From contig WGFU01000017.1 in assembly GCA_015492075.1 (NCBI GenBank), positions 1 through 35,299 of the forward strand: a stretch of DNA of 35,299 nt, in the 5' to 3' direction. Below, one piece after another: positions 16,859 through 24,186 of this stretch. Position numbers and translations under genes: made by a program. The notes under the pieces are model-generated. The model searched no databases. It had not been told where the DNA came from and saw only the letters and a program-made list of their open reading frames with translations. The stretch's first letter is position 1; each line of letters begins with the position of its first letter. This DNA is from Gammaproteobacteria bacterium. Its GTDB lineage: Bacteria > Pseudomonadota > Gammaproteobacteria > GCA-2400775.

Positions 16859-17329
16859 ATGTTTGGAAAGGCAGAATCTGAAATGAATGAAATGCAGGTA
16901 CCCAAAGTATCTGCTGGTGCGGGTAGCCGCGAGCAAGCGACGGTCGGCTCATCAATTGCTATCAAGGGTGACCTGGTTGGCGAAGAAGACTTGGTGGTGC
17001 ATGGTCGCCTGGAAGGGACTATTACGCTAAAACAAAATAGCCTGCTGATTGGTAAGGATGGTCATATCAAGGCCGATGTGCGTGCCCGTGTCATCATTGT
17101 TGAAGGACGTGTTGAAGGCGGTCTGTTTGGTGATGAGCAGGTTATTATTAAAAAGTCCGGTGTTGTCCAAGGCAATATTGAGGCACCACGTGTCGCGTTG
17201 GAGGATGGCTGCAAATTCAAAGGTAGTATTGAGATGAATGTCGGCACTAAGGTCGCGGAGCCCGCTGCAGTGGGTAAGACTGCTACCGGAAATGGGCATA
17301 AGGCCGAGGCTGTTGCAATCAGGAAGTAG
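16859..17329 (+). CDS. Bactofilin family polymer-forming protein
   Basis: Bactofilins are small bacterial cytoskeletal proteins that self-assemble into filaments without nucleotide. Where studied, they place cell-wall enzymes or shape the cell. The 156 residues have a flexible N-terminus (about 1-30), then a right-handed beta-helix repeat region at about 30-130. It shows the family pattern of short hydrophobic strands with glycine turns, such as SSIAIKGDLVGEEDLVVHGR, GTITLKQNSLLIGKDG and GGLFGDEQVIIKKSG. A charged, low-complexity tail follows. It begins 51 bases after glnE, and the next gene starts 2 bases after its stop, so those two are probably translated from one message. Confidence 0.92.
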   Translation: MFGKAESEMNEMQVPKVSAGAGSREQATVGSSIAIKGDLVGEEDLVVHGRLEGTITLKQNSLLIGKDGHIKADVRARVIIVEGRVEGGLFGDEQVIIKKSGVVQGNIEAPRVALEDGCKFKGSIEMNVGTKVAEPAAVGKTATGNGHKAEAVAIRK

Positions 17330-17331
17330 CG

Positions 17332-17952
17332 ATGTTTAGAGCACAGGGCGCTGCTGCGCGTGTATCAGCGTCCGATGACAACGAGTTAACATATCGTTCG
17401 CCAGGCCTGCAACTGATCTTTGAACGTATCAGTAGCGCAGATAAGGTCAACATCCTTGATCTTGGGCCACCACTTTCCAGCAACGTCGAATTCTTGTCTT
17501 CCTATCCTTGTCGCTTGTATATTGGCGACTGGTTACAGTGGTTACCCCTATATGGTGATCACTGGGGTGAGCACCCGGCATTTAGCCCTTTGTTTTCGGA
17601 AATGTTATCCCTTAAGGCTGATGATCAATTTGATGTGATCTTGGGCTGGGATATGATCAATTATCTTGGTGAGGAAAATATAAGGCGATTCTCCCGTTTT
17701 CTTGCCGAACACACTCACGCTAACGCTTTATGTTTTTTTTCTGTGGCGACACATAAGGAAATGGCGGCGCAACCAGCAAAATATCGTATTTTGTCTAAGG
17801 GCAGCCTGCATTGTGAGCAGGCTGATTGCAATCCATGTCCTTCGCCGCGCTTTACTCAAAGTCGATTACTGGAATTGATGCCGGAGTTTCAATCACATCG
17901 CTCTTTTTTATTACAGAACGGGCGTCAAGAACAAATCCTTCGTATTCGTTGA
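17332..17952 (+). CDS. Putative class I SAM-dependent methyltransferase-like protein
   Basis: I do not recognise a named family. The 206-residue protein has features of the Rossmann methyltransferase fold. A motif-I-like strand and loop, VNILDLGPP, lies near residue 38; a second acidic strand end, LYIGDWLQWLP, near 63; and FDVILGWDMINYL near 100 resembles motif IV. The glycine-rich SAM loop is degenerate (GPPLSSN in place of GxGxG), so activity is uncertain. Near residues 159-167 a cysteine group, CEQADCNPC, could bind metal. It follows the bactofilin gene by 2 bases, suggesting a shared role, and its last 42 bases overlap the convergent mobA gene. It could be a non-catalytic relative or act on a cell-envelope component; neither is shown. 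Confidence 0.6.
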   Translation: MFRAQGAAARVSASDDNELTYRSPGLQLIFERISSADKVNILDLGPPLSSNVEFLSSYPCRLYIGDWLQWLPLYGDHWGEHPAFSPLFSEMLSLKADDQFDVILGWDMINYLGEENIRRFSRFLAEHTHANALCFFSVATHKEMAAQPAKYRILSKGSLHCEQADCNPCPSPRFTQSRLLELMPEFQSHRSFLLQNGRQEQILRIR

Positions 17953-18558
17953 TGCCGTGTCTGTACGGCTAGCGATAAGTTCTTCAGCTAACGTCAAATC
18001 ATCGGTTGAATTGATATTAAGAAAGCACGAGGTGCCTCTAGGAAACTCTGCATAGTTGCAGTTGCTTTCCTCTATCCAATCGATGACACTGCGCCGCCCG
18101 CTGTTGATATAGTCGGCAATGCCGGTTATATGTGCTTTTTCTATGAGTAATAACAGTGGTTCTATTTGGCTACCATGTTTAACAACGCTAATAGGGCGAC
18201 AGTTCGCTTCCATAGCCTTTTGCAGGCGCGGGAACAAATCGGTTGGCAGAAACGGGGTATCGCAAGGCATAATGAACAAATAGTCATGTTTCATATATTC
18301 AAGTGCAGAGTAGATGCCTGCTAGCGGACCTTGAAAACCAGAGATGGAATCGCCTATAACTCGTTGGCTATAGCGAAGATAGGATGCCCTATTTTTGTTA
18401 GCACTTATGATTGGCCTGTCAGGCGTACATGAGGTTCGTTCCAGTACATATTCAATCAAGGGTCGTTTGTTGAGTACGAGCAAACCTTTGTCGACACCGC
18501 CCAGGCGTTGTGCTTGGCCACCAGCAAGAATCAAACAGTCTGCGACGAGTTCGGTCAC
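17911..18558 (-). CDS. mobA: Molybdenum cofactor guanylyltransferase MobA
   Basis: MobA joins GMP from GTP to molybdopterin-Mo to give the (bis-)MGD cofactor used by DMSO-reductase family enzymes such as the NasA encoded nearby. The N-terminal nucleotide-binding signature LAGGQAQRLGGVDKGL is at residues 11-26. PLAGIYSAL and the metal-binding MPCDTPFL motif near residue 97 follow. The 215 residues are close to E. coli MobA. The start is a GTG at 18558 that overlaps the moeA stop by four bases (GTGA), indicating translational coupling. The 3' end overlaps the convergent methyltransferase-like gene by 42 bases, and its last about 20 residues (TDTASTNTKDLFLTPVL) look non-conserved. Confidence 0.93.
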   Translation of the reverse strand: MTELVADCLILAGGQAQRLGGVDKGLLVLNKRPLIEYVLERTSCTPDRPIISANKNRASYLRYSQRVIGDSISGFQGPLAGIYSALEYMKHDYLFIMPCDTPFLPTDLFPRLQKAMEANCRPISVVKHGSQIEPLLLLIEKAHITGIADYINSGRRSVIDWIEESNCNYAEFPRGTSCFLNINSTDDLTLAEELIASRTDTASTNTKDLFLTPVL

Positions 18559-19760
18559 GACGTCAGGCTAAACAGCGCAGAGTAGGGGATGAAGTCGACA
18601 GTGTCTCCCACACAAATATTGCGCTCTTTATCAATTCGCACTAAGCCATCGCTGTAATGCAATGAAGATTGAATGCCTGAGTCTTGCGAGCAATAAGGCC
18701 TGGCATGAAGTATGCCGTTCTCTTGCTTGAGACTGACGCGAAGATACTCACACCGTTTCTGAGTTCGCCACTCAAAGGCAGATTTAACAGGGTATTGATG
18801 AAAAGGTAAATGACTTACCCCTTGGCAACGCAGCAGAAACGGTCGTGCAATAATTAAAAATGTAATCATTGCCGAGACGGGATTACCTGGCAGCCCGATA
18901 AAGGGAGTGTCCTTGATTAAGCCAAAGGCTAGTGGTTTGCCAGGTTTTATCGCTATTTTCCATAGGTACATGGTGCCGATATTTTGCAGTGCCATTTTGA
19001 CGTGGTCCTCGTCACCGACCGAAACACCGCCTGTTGAAATGATGACATCAGCATCCTTGCTGTGGCGTTCCAACTCGGATTGAGTTTGCTCCAGAGTGTC
19101 GGCGACAATACTATGATGCGTCACGGCAAAGCCGAGCTGTGTGAACGCTGCAGTTAAGGCGTAGCAATTGGAATTGTAGCGTTTTCCTGTTTCAAGACCG
19201 CTACCAGGCTCAACCAGTTCATCTCCGGTGCTTAACAGGGCGATACGTAGTCGTCGGTATACCCGTACAGTATTGATACCGAGAGAGGCAATTATGCCAA
19301 TTTGTGCCGGGGTAATCGCGTCACCGCTTTGTAATATCAGTTCTCCCTTTGCTATATCTTCACCTGCATAGCGGACATGGCGCTTGGTAACGGGTCTTAT
19401 CTTAAAATGGACGCTATGCTCGTCGTAATCACAGTCTTCTTGTGGGACCACACAGTCTGCGCCCTTGGGTAAATTGGCACCGGTAAAAATGCGTGCTGCG
19501 GTACCGGGTTCTAGTTGCGTCGCCATATGCCCTGCTGTAATGCGCTGGCTGATTTTTACTGGTGAATGCGTTAAATCATCCATGCTATTGCAGGCAAAGC
19601 CATCCATCGCGCTATTGTCGCTATCCGGCACATTGATTGGTGCGATAATATCGCCAGCGCAGATACGACCGTTTGCCTCGCTCAGTGTGATCTCTTCGCT
19701 ATTGACTAGCAATCGTGCGTGACTGATTAGCGTTTGAATGGCGTCTTGCTCAGATAGCAT
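18555..19760 (-). CDS. moeA: Molybdopterin molybdenumtransferase MoeA
   Basis: MoeA inserts molybdenum into adenylylated molybdopterin. The 401 residues match the family (E. coli 411). Recognisable parts are the N-terminal NVPDSDNSAMDGFAC motif near residue 40, domain II with AARIFTGANLPKGADCVVPQE, and domain III (MoCF-binding, MogA-like) with LLSTGDELVEPGSGL and the STGGVSVGDEDHVK motif near residue 240. FIGLPGNPVSAMITF follows, with a C-terminal beta domain from about 325. It lies between moaB (17-base gap) and mobA (4-base overlap) in one minus-strand unit. That supplies cofactor for the nitrate reductase encoded about 7 kb away. Confidence 0.95.
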   Translation of the reverse strand: MLSEQDAIQTLISHARLLVNSEEITLSEANGRICAGDIIAPINVPDSDNSAMDGFACNSMDDLTHSPVKISQRITAGHMATQLEPGTAARIFTGANLPKGADCVVPQEDCDYDEHSVHFKIRPVTKRHVRYAGEDIAKGELILQSGDAITPAQIGIIASLGINTVRVYRRLRIALLSTGDELVEPGSGLETGKRYNSNCYALTAAFTQLGFAVTHHSIVADTLEQTQSELERHSKDADVIISTGGVSVGDEDHVKMALQNIGTMYLWKIAIKPGKPLAFGLIKDTPFIGLPGNPVSAMITFLIIARPFLLRCQGVSHLPFHQYPVKSAFEWRTQKRCEYLRVSLKQENGILHARPYCSQDSGIQSSLHYSDGLVRIDKERNICVGDTVDFIPYSALFSLTS

Positions 19761-19777
19761 AGTGATGTCTAGTCTAT

Positions 19778-20299
19778 TTATTTTTCTTTGAGCCGTGGCA
19801 TCAACTGCACTAAGTTACAAGGCTGCGTACGACTATCGAGCTGCTGGCTAATTATGTGCCGCCAGGCCGTGGTGCAAGCACCGGTTGATCCGGGCAAACA
19901 AAATATGATGGTACCATTGGCGACCCCAGCTAGTGCGCGCGATTGTAAAGACGATGTCCCTATCTCTTCTATTGATATGGCGCGAAACATTTCACCGAAA
20001 CCGTTAATCACTTTATCGACTAATGGAAGAATCGCCTCGGGTGTGCCATCGCGACCAGTCAAGCCGGTGCCGCCATTGGTGATAATGGCTTGTACGTTGT
20101 CGTTGGCTATCCACGATGACACGATAGAACGTATCTTATAGATGTTGTCGGCGACAATACGTTTCTCGATTAGTCGATGTCCAGCTTGCTCTAGCTGATC
20201 AGCCAGGTATTGACCTGAGGTGTCTGATATTTCATCTCTTGTATCTGAAATGGTCAGTACGGCGATATTGATTGATGTAGGTGCTTTGGTATCTTTCAC
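19778..20299 (-). CDS. moaB: Molybdenum cofactor biosynthesis protein MoaB (MogA/MoaB family)
   Basis: This is a MoCF-binding family protein that acts in molybdopterin adenylylation; in E. coli MogA does this and MoaB is a close relative. The 173 residues correspond to MoaB rather than the longer MogA. Motifs are AVLTISDTRDEISDTSG near residues 13-29, IITNGGTGLTGRDGTPEA near 73-90 (binding loop), and IFCLPGSTGACTTAW near 131-145. It is the first of moaB-moeA-mobA. A TATAAT-like -10 lies upstream at 20333-20338, so the three genes probably have their own promoter apart from the kinase gene 144 bases upstream. Confidence 0.9.
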   Translation of the reverse strand: MKDTKAPTSINIAVLTISDTRDEISDTSGQYLADQLEQAGHRLIEKRIVADNIYKIRSIVSSWIANDNVQAIITNGGTGLTGRDGTPEAILPLVDKVINGFGEMFRAISIEEIGTSSLQSRALAGVANGTIIFCLPGSTGACTTAWRHIISQQLDSRTQPCNLVQLMPRLKEK

Positions 20300-20332
20300 A
20301 ATGAGTATGTAGAGCCTGGTAAATAGCGTTTA

Positions 20333-20361
20333 ATTATAGCCCGTCGTTGTTAACAATGTTA
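20333..20361 (-). promoter_or_regulatory. Possible moaB promoter
   Basis: On the minus strand a perfect TATAAT lies at 20338-20333, with only a weak -35 about 17 bases upstream (TAACAT at 20361-20356). The 10-base palindrome TTGTTAACAA at 20347-20356 falls in the spacer and might bind a regulator. The 144-base gap between the kinase stop and moaB holds nothing else that I recognise. Confidence 0.35.
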
Positions 20362-20443
20362 TTGGTTTTCCATGTTAGTGTGTTGACGAGCAGCATAGAG
20401 GGCAATTATTTATCATCAATTAGCGTCGCTATCGCAAGTTGAT

Positions 20444-22159
20444 TTAGCTAAGTAATCTGTAGACGAGAAACCCGTTTATAGCCACCATGACAATGGCCAG
20501 GCCACGCCAAAAAGCCAGTGGGCTACGCTCCAATATTGGTGCTTTCGCCTCTTTGCTAAGCGCATGGTTGGGATGAGAGAGATCGTAAATAAATTCTGAT
20601 AATACCTCGTAGCGGCTTTGCGGATCAGGGTCGACGGCTTTTTGTAAGCAACGGTCCATCCACAACGGAATCATGGGGTTGTATTGATTGCTGGGATAGT
20701 ATTTCAAGTTTGAGGCCGACTTCAGGCTAGTAGTTTTATCCAGCGCGGTGCCGTAAGGAAATTTCCCGGTGAGCAATTCGTAGGCGATAGTGGCTAGAGA
20801 AAAGATGTCAGATCGGTTGCTGCCTGGTTGGCCTAACAGGTATTCTGGTGCCGTATAGTTTTTCGTGCCAAGCAGATTGAGGCGCTCAATAGGTGAGGAT
20901 ATTTCTGCAATACCGGCAATTTTTGTAGAGCCAAAATCGATAATGGTGATTTTGCCGTGAGCGTCGATCATAATATTTTCCGGTTTTAGGTCCTGGTGCA
21001 GCATCTGTAGTCGGTGGAAGGCGCGCAATCCGGTTGCGATTTGCTCAATGATGAGGCGTACGTCTTTAATGTCAGGCTGCGAATGTAGATCCATCCATTG
21101 GCGCAGGGTTTGGCCATCGATATACTCTGTCACATAATAGAGAAACTGTCGTGGCCGAGCTGGCCGGATGACTTTTAGCACGCGAGAGTTGTGGATGCGC
21201 TGGCCGACCCATTCCTCACGAATAAACCCCTCAATATAGGTAGGATCATCTTCATAGTTTACTGAGGGCGTCTTAATGACCACTGTTTTGGCACTGTCTG
21301 TATCAACGGCTTTATAGACTTGCGTACGCTTACTGGCATGAATTTCACGTTCGATGCGGTAACCATCCAATATCATACCGGGCTCGAGATCAGGGGGGAA
21401 CGGCAGTTTGGTTAGCGCTTCTACGGCCTCATTCGTGCTCTGTAAGGGCAGTGATTCGACTCGCAGCACCTGACAGGTAATGTTGTCGTGGCTGCCATTG
21501 GCCAAGGCGAATTGGGCTATTGTCTTGGCGCTGTCACTCAAATCTTGTGAGTCGGTAATAAGGTGGGCAATATGATGATCATCGATGAAATCATGTACAC
21601 CATCGGTAGTGAGTACAAAGATATCACCAATTTCGACACTGGTACTGTAGTAATCGATATCCAGATGAGTATCGACCCCCACCGCACGACTGAGATAGTG
21701 TTTATTGGCGACAAAGCGGCGGTGGTCACTGGTCAATTGTTCCAGGGTTTTACCCTGTAGGCGATAGACGCGGGAGTCACCGACATGAAATATATGGGCG
21801 GTGGTTGATTTAACTATCAGTGCGCTTAATGTCGTTATGAGTCCGCGCCCGGATTCCTCACTTTGCTGGCCTCGATGATAGAGCCAGCTGTTTATAGCCA
21901 TAAGAATTTTATGCGCAGAAGTTTTTGTTGTCCAGGAATCGGGCGTGGAATAGTAATCGGAAAGAAAACTTGTGATGCAGGATTCAGCTGCTTCGCGGCC
22001 GCTGATGCAACTGCTAACGCCATCAGCGATGGCGACAGCAATACCTTTGTTGGTTAACTGTGGCTCCTTTGGGTTGACTGCGCCACAACAATCTTGATTT
22101 TCTTCCTTGACACCTTGCTCTGAATGTTGGCTGATACTGATACCGAGTTTTGCCGTCAT
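20444..22159 (-). CDS. Bifunctional PP2C-type phosphatase / Ser-Thr protein kinase, tail-anchored
   Basis: One 571-residue chain carries two opposing activities. Residues about 5-240 are a PP2C-like phosphatase: AIADGVSSCISGREAA, VGDSRVYRL, LTTDGVHDFID and GSHDNIT hold the expected metal-binding Asp residues. Residues about 265-530 are a Hanks-type kinase: VVIK (Lys), LHQDLKPENIMID (catalytic loop, HQD instead of HRD), IDFGSTK (DFG) and TAPEYLLG (APE). Its glycine-rich loop is degenerate. A single helix (FWRGLAIVMVAINGFLVYRLL) ends the protein and would anchor it to the inner membrane facing the cytoplasm. I chose the ATG at 22159 because AGGAACG precedes it; a longer form from 22207 is less likely. 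The gene lies 83 bases after narK on the same strand. A similar kinase neighbours the nitrate assimilation genes of Pseudomonas, from memory. The target is unknown. Confidence 0.9.
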   Translation of the reverse strand: MTAKLGISISQHSEQGVKEENQDCCGAVNPKEPQLTNKGIAVAIADGVSSCISGREAAESCITSFLSDYYSTPDSWTTKTSAHKILMAINSWLYHRGQQSEESGRGLITTLSALIVKSTTAHIFHVGDSRVYRLQGKTLEQLTSDHRRFVANKHYLSRAVGVDTHLDIDYYSTSVEIGDIFVLTTDGVHDFIDDHHIAHLITDSQDLSDSAKTIAQFALANGSHDNITCQVLRVESLPLQSTNEAVEALTKLPFPPDLEPGMILDGYRIEREIHASKRTQVYKAVDTDSAKTVVIKTPSVNYEDDPTYIEGFIREEWVGQRIHNSRVLKVIRPARPRQFLYYVTEYIDGQTLRQWMDLHSQPDIKDVRLIIEQIATGLRAFHRLQMLHQDLKPENIMIDAHGKITIIDFGSTKIAGIAEISSPIERLNLLGTKNYTAPEYLLGQPGSNRSDIFSLATIAYELLTGKFPYGTALDKTTSLKSASNLKYYPSNQYNPMIPLWMDRCLQKAVDPDPQSRYEVLSEFIYDLSHPNHALSKEAKAPILERSPLAFWRGLAIVMVAINGFLVYRLLS

Positions 22160-22242
22160 AGACGTTCCTGTTTTTTCTTTACATGGGAAATTGCCTGTCA
22201 GTAACAATCTTAGTCAAGCAACATCGCTAGTTAGGTGGTGAC

Positions 22243-23715
22243 TTATTTCACTTCTATCATCTGTACCGTACCATCGGGCAGGGTTTCAGCCATTTGGCCT
22301 TTTGGTTCTTCCAGAAAAAATAAAATCAGGGCGAACAGGGCTGTTGCGATAATACCAATAAAAAGAAAGAATAGGTCGTAAGAAACAAGAGAATTGACAG
22401 TTAAAAAGGTGACTGCGCCGACATTACCAAAGGCACCTGCCATGCCTGCAATCTGCCCTGTCATGCGCCGTTGCACCAATGGCACCATAGCGTAGACTGC
22501 ACCGGATCCCGCTTTAGAAAAAATACCCCCGACGATTGTAATTGCAACGACCAGCCATATCGACCAGCTTTTATCAACTAGGCCCAGAATTAGAAAGCTG
22601 GTAGCTATGCCGGCGAAGACGATAATTAGCGTGCGGCGACGGCCAATGATATCGCTTAGCCAACCACCGCCAGGTCGTGCCACAAGATTAACAAAAGGAT
22701 AAGCACCAGCCAAAAGTGCGGCAGTGACTTTTGGGATATCAAACCAGGAGACATAGAATAGCGCTAGCATGGAGACTACGGCTAACTCGGTACCAAAGGT
22801 GACAAAGTAGGCCCAGTTGAGGATGGCCACTTGCTTGAACTTATAGCGATGTAGCTGCGGTACCGGCGTTTTCAGTATATGTGCGTTGACATGCCAGATT
22901 TTTACTAACTGAGAGAGATAGATGATGGTCAAAGCGCCATAAATCATATAGCTGGCGCTAACGGTAATTAGTCCTAATTGTGTGGGTGAGAGTTTCCAGG
23001 TCAGTAATGCCAGCGCTAGAAATAAGGGGATATTCATTAGCATATAAAGTATCAGATCAGAACCGCTAGTCACTTCCATTGAGCCCATTTTTTTGGATTT
23101 GAAATAGGTCGAACCTTTCGGTGTATCGCTGACCACGAAGTAGTAGATAACACCGTATAGAATGGCGACGATACTGGCAGCGGTCAGGGCAATACGCCAG
23201 CCTTCATCAGCGCCAAAGTTAGCGGCGATGAAAGGTAAAGTCATCGCCGCCCCGGCGGAACCCAGATTGCCCCAGCCACCATATATACCTTGCGCCAGAC
23301 CAGTTTGCCTGGCCGGAAACCACTCGCCTATCATACGAATACCGACAACGAAACCGGCACCGATGAAACCGGAGAGAAAACGCATAAGCGCAAGCTTTTC
23401 ATAGCTGTCAACCCAAGCAAAACCGATGCTAATGGCGCCGCCGAGCACCAGAATAGCGCTATACATGATGCGTGGCCCGAGTTTGTCTACTAGCATACCG
23501 ACGACAATACGCGCAGGGATGGTCATAGCAACATTGAGAATAAGCAAGACCTTTGCTTGCTGGTCGGTGAGAGAGAGCGCTTCTTGTATAAAGGGCATCA
23601 TCGGTCCCAAACCCAGCCAGACTACAAATGTCATGAAAAATGCGAACCAGGTATAGTGCAAAATTCTTATATTCGGCTTGGAGAGGTCAAAGATATTGAG
23701 CCTGTTACCCAACAT
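22243..23715 (-). CDS. narK: Nitrate/nitrite transporter, NarK/NasA MFS family
   Basis: This is an inner-membrane major facilitator protein that imports nitrate, or exchanges it for nitrite. The 490 residues have about 12 membrane helices. The two family nitrate signatures are visible: GIYGGWGNLGSAGAAM near residue 140 and GMAGAFGNVGAVTF near 420. The conserved Arg in helix 2 (IPARIVVGMLVDKLGPR) and an MFS A-like loop are present. ATG at 23715 has AAGGA eight bases upstream. It is divergent from nirB-nirD-nasA across a 471-base control region, and a sigma-54 promoter-like sequence lies just upstream, so it is most likely the assimilatory importer (often called nasA in Pseudomonas), not a respiratory one. 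Confidence 0.93.
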   Translation of the reverse strand: MLGNRLNIFDLSKPNIRILHYTWFAFFMTFVVWLGLGPMMPFIQEALSLTDQQAKVLLILNVAMTIPARIVVGMLVDKLGPRIMYSAILVLGGAISIGFAWVDSYEKLALMRFLSGFIGAGFVVGIRMIGEWFPARQTGLAQGIYGGWGNLGSAGAAMTLPFIAANFGADEGWRIALTAASIVAILYGVIYYFVVSDTPKGSTYFKSKKMGSMEVTSGSDLILYMLMNIPLFLALALLTWKLSPTQLGLITVSASYMIYGALTIIYLSQLVKIWHVNAHILKTPVPQLHRYKFKQVAILNWAYFVTFGTELAVVSMLALFYVSWFDIPKVTAALLAGAYPFVNLVARPGGGWLSDIIGRRRTLIIVFAGIATSFLILGLVDKSWSIWLVVAITIVGGIFSKAGSGAVYAMVPLVQRRMTGQIAGMAGAFGNVGAVTFLTVNSLVSYDLFFLFIGIIATALFALILFFLEEPKGQMAETLPDGTVQMIEVK

Positions 23716-23758
23716 TGGCGCGTCCTTTTCTTTGTTGAAAGTAGATTTTTCTTCTATG

Positions 23759-23773
23759 GCAATTATCGAGCCA
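23759..23773 (-). promoter_or_regulatory. narK: Sigma-54-like promoter of narK
   Basis: Read on the minus strand, TGGCTC (23773-23768), five bases, then TTGC (23762-23759) match TGGCAC-N5-TTGC at 9 of 10 listed positions, with GG and GC at the required spacing. Transcription would start near 23747, 32 bases upstream of the ATG. Confidence 0.6.
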
Positions 23774-23828
23774 TAGCTCTATATTATTGAAAATAAAGGA
23801 GATATTTTATTTTTGCTTTGATGCGCAA

Positions 23829-23848
23829 CTGTATTTGATCAAATACAG
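23829..23848. repeat. Perfect 20-base palindrome in the nitrate control region
   Basis: CTGTATTTGA is followed immediately by its reverse complement TCAAATACAG, with no spacer. It lies about 90 bases upstream of the predicted narK transcription start. The centre TTGATCAA does not fit the FNR/NnrR pattern TTGAT-N4-ATCAA, nor the NtrC pattern. It is probably a binding site for an unidentified dimeric regulator. Confidence 0.6.
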
Positions 23849-24007
23849 TGCAGCTTGTGGCGAAGACGAGACAATAATGAGGCACTTTTTGGAGTTATTG
23901 ATGCATCGGTAGCGTGCATCAGAGAGGCAAGGAGTAAGGTTTATCAGTGTTTCGCGATTGTTCACAGGCGCATATTTTTTTCGCCTCATAGCGAGGCGGG
24001 ATGAATA

Positions 24008-24034
24008 GGGCGCGCACCGGTTTGGTGCGCGCCC
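24008..24034. promoter_or_regulatory. NtrC-like enhancer palindrome
   Basis: Arms GGGCGCGCACC (24008-24018) and GGTGCGCGCCC (24024-24034) are perfect reverse complements with a five-base centre. The core GCACC-N5-GGTGC equals the half-sites and spacing of known NtrC sites upstream of glnA. It lies about 120 bases upstream of the predicted nirB start and about 270 from that of narK, suitable for an activator of sigma-54 polymerase. It lacks a following T run, so it is a poor terminator candidate. Confidence 0.55.
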
Positions 24035-24114
24035 GTATTGAGTGGTGCTAAAGACAAGGTGCTTTATCTATATATCGTTATATATAACAATGACTTATAT
24101 GGTTTATTTGTCTC

Positions 24115-24129
24115 TGGAACAATTCTTGC
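24115..24129 (+). promoter_or_regulatory. nirB: Sigma-54-like promoter of nirB-nirD-nasA
   Basis: TGGAAC (24115-24120), five bases, then TTGC (24126-24129) match TGGCAC-N5-TTGC at 9 of 10 positions, with the invariant GG and GC 12 bases apart. Transcription would start near 24141, leaving a 46-base leader before the nirB ATG. The leader contains GTGT and ACAC arms around a loop but no clear terminator. Confidence 0.6.
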
Positions 24130-24186
24130 TCAATGTGTATGAGAGGCGCAAGTCGCGGTGTGCATCGCTAATACACGGAGAGATTT

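Larger units (their letters stand above)
23716..24186. other. Control region between divergent narK and nirB
   Basis: This 471-base gap holds no convincing gene. From left to right I see the narK sigma-54-like promoter, a perfect 20-base palindrome (23829-23848), and an inverted repeat TGATGCA/TGCATCA (23899-23905 and 23915-23921). A hairpin CGCCTC/GAGGCG (23983-23999) and an NtrC-like palindrome with 11-base arms (24008-24034) follow. Two GGTGCT direct repeats (24044-24049 and 24058-24063), an A/T-rich stretch with the palindrome GTTATATATAAC (24077-24088), and the nirB sigma-54-like promoter complete it. Confidence 0.8.

Noticed and set aside
22160-22207. Longer N-terminus of the kinase/phosphatase
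   Set aside because: The internal ATG at 22159 has a good ribosome binding site and the PP2C domain begins directly after it.
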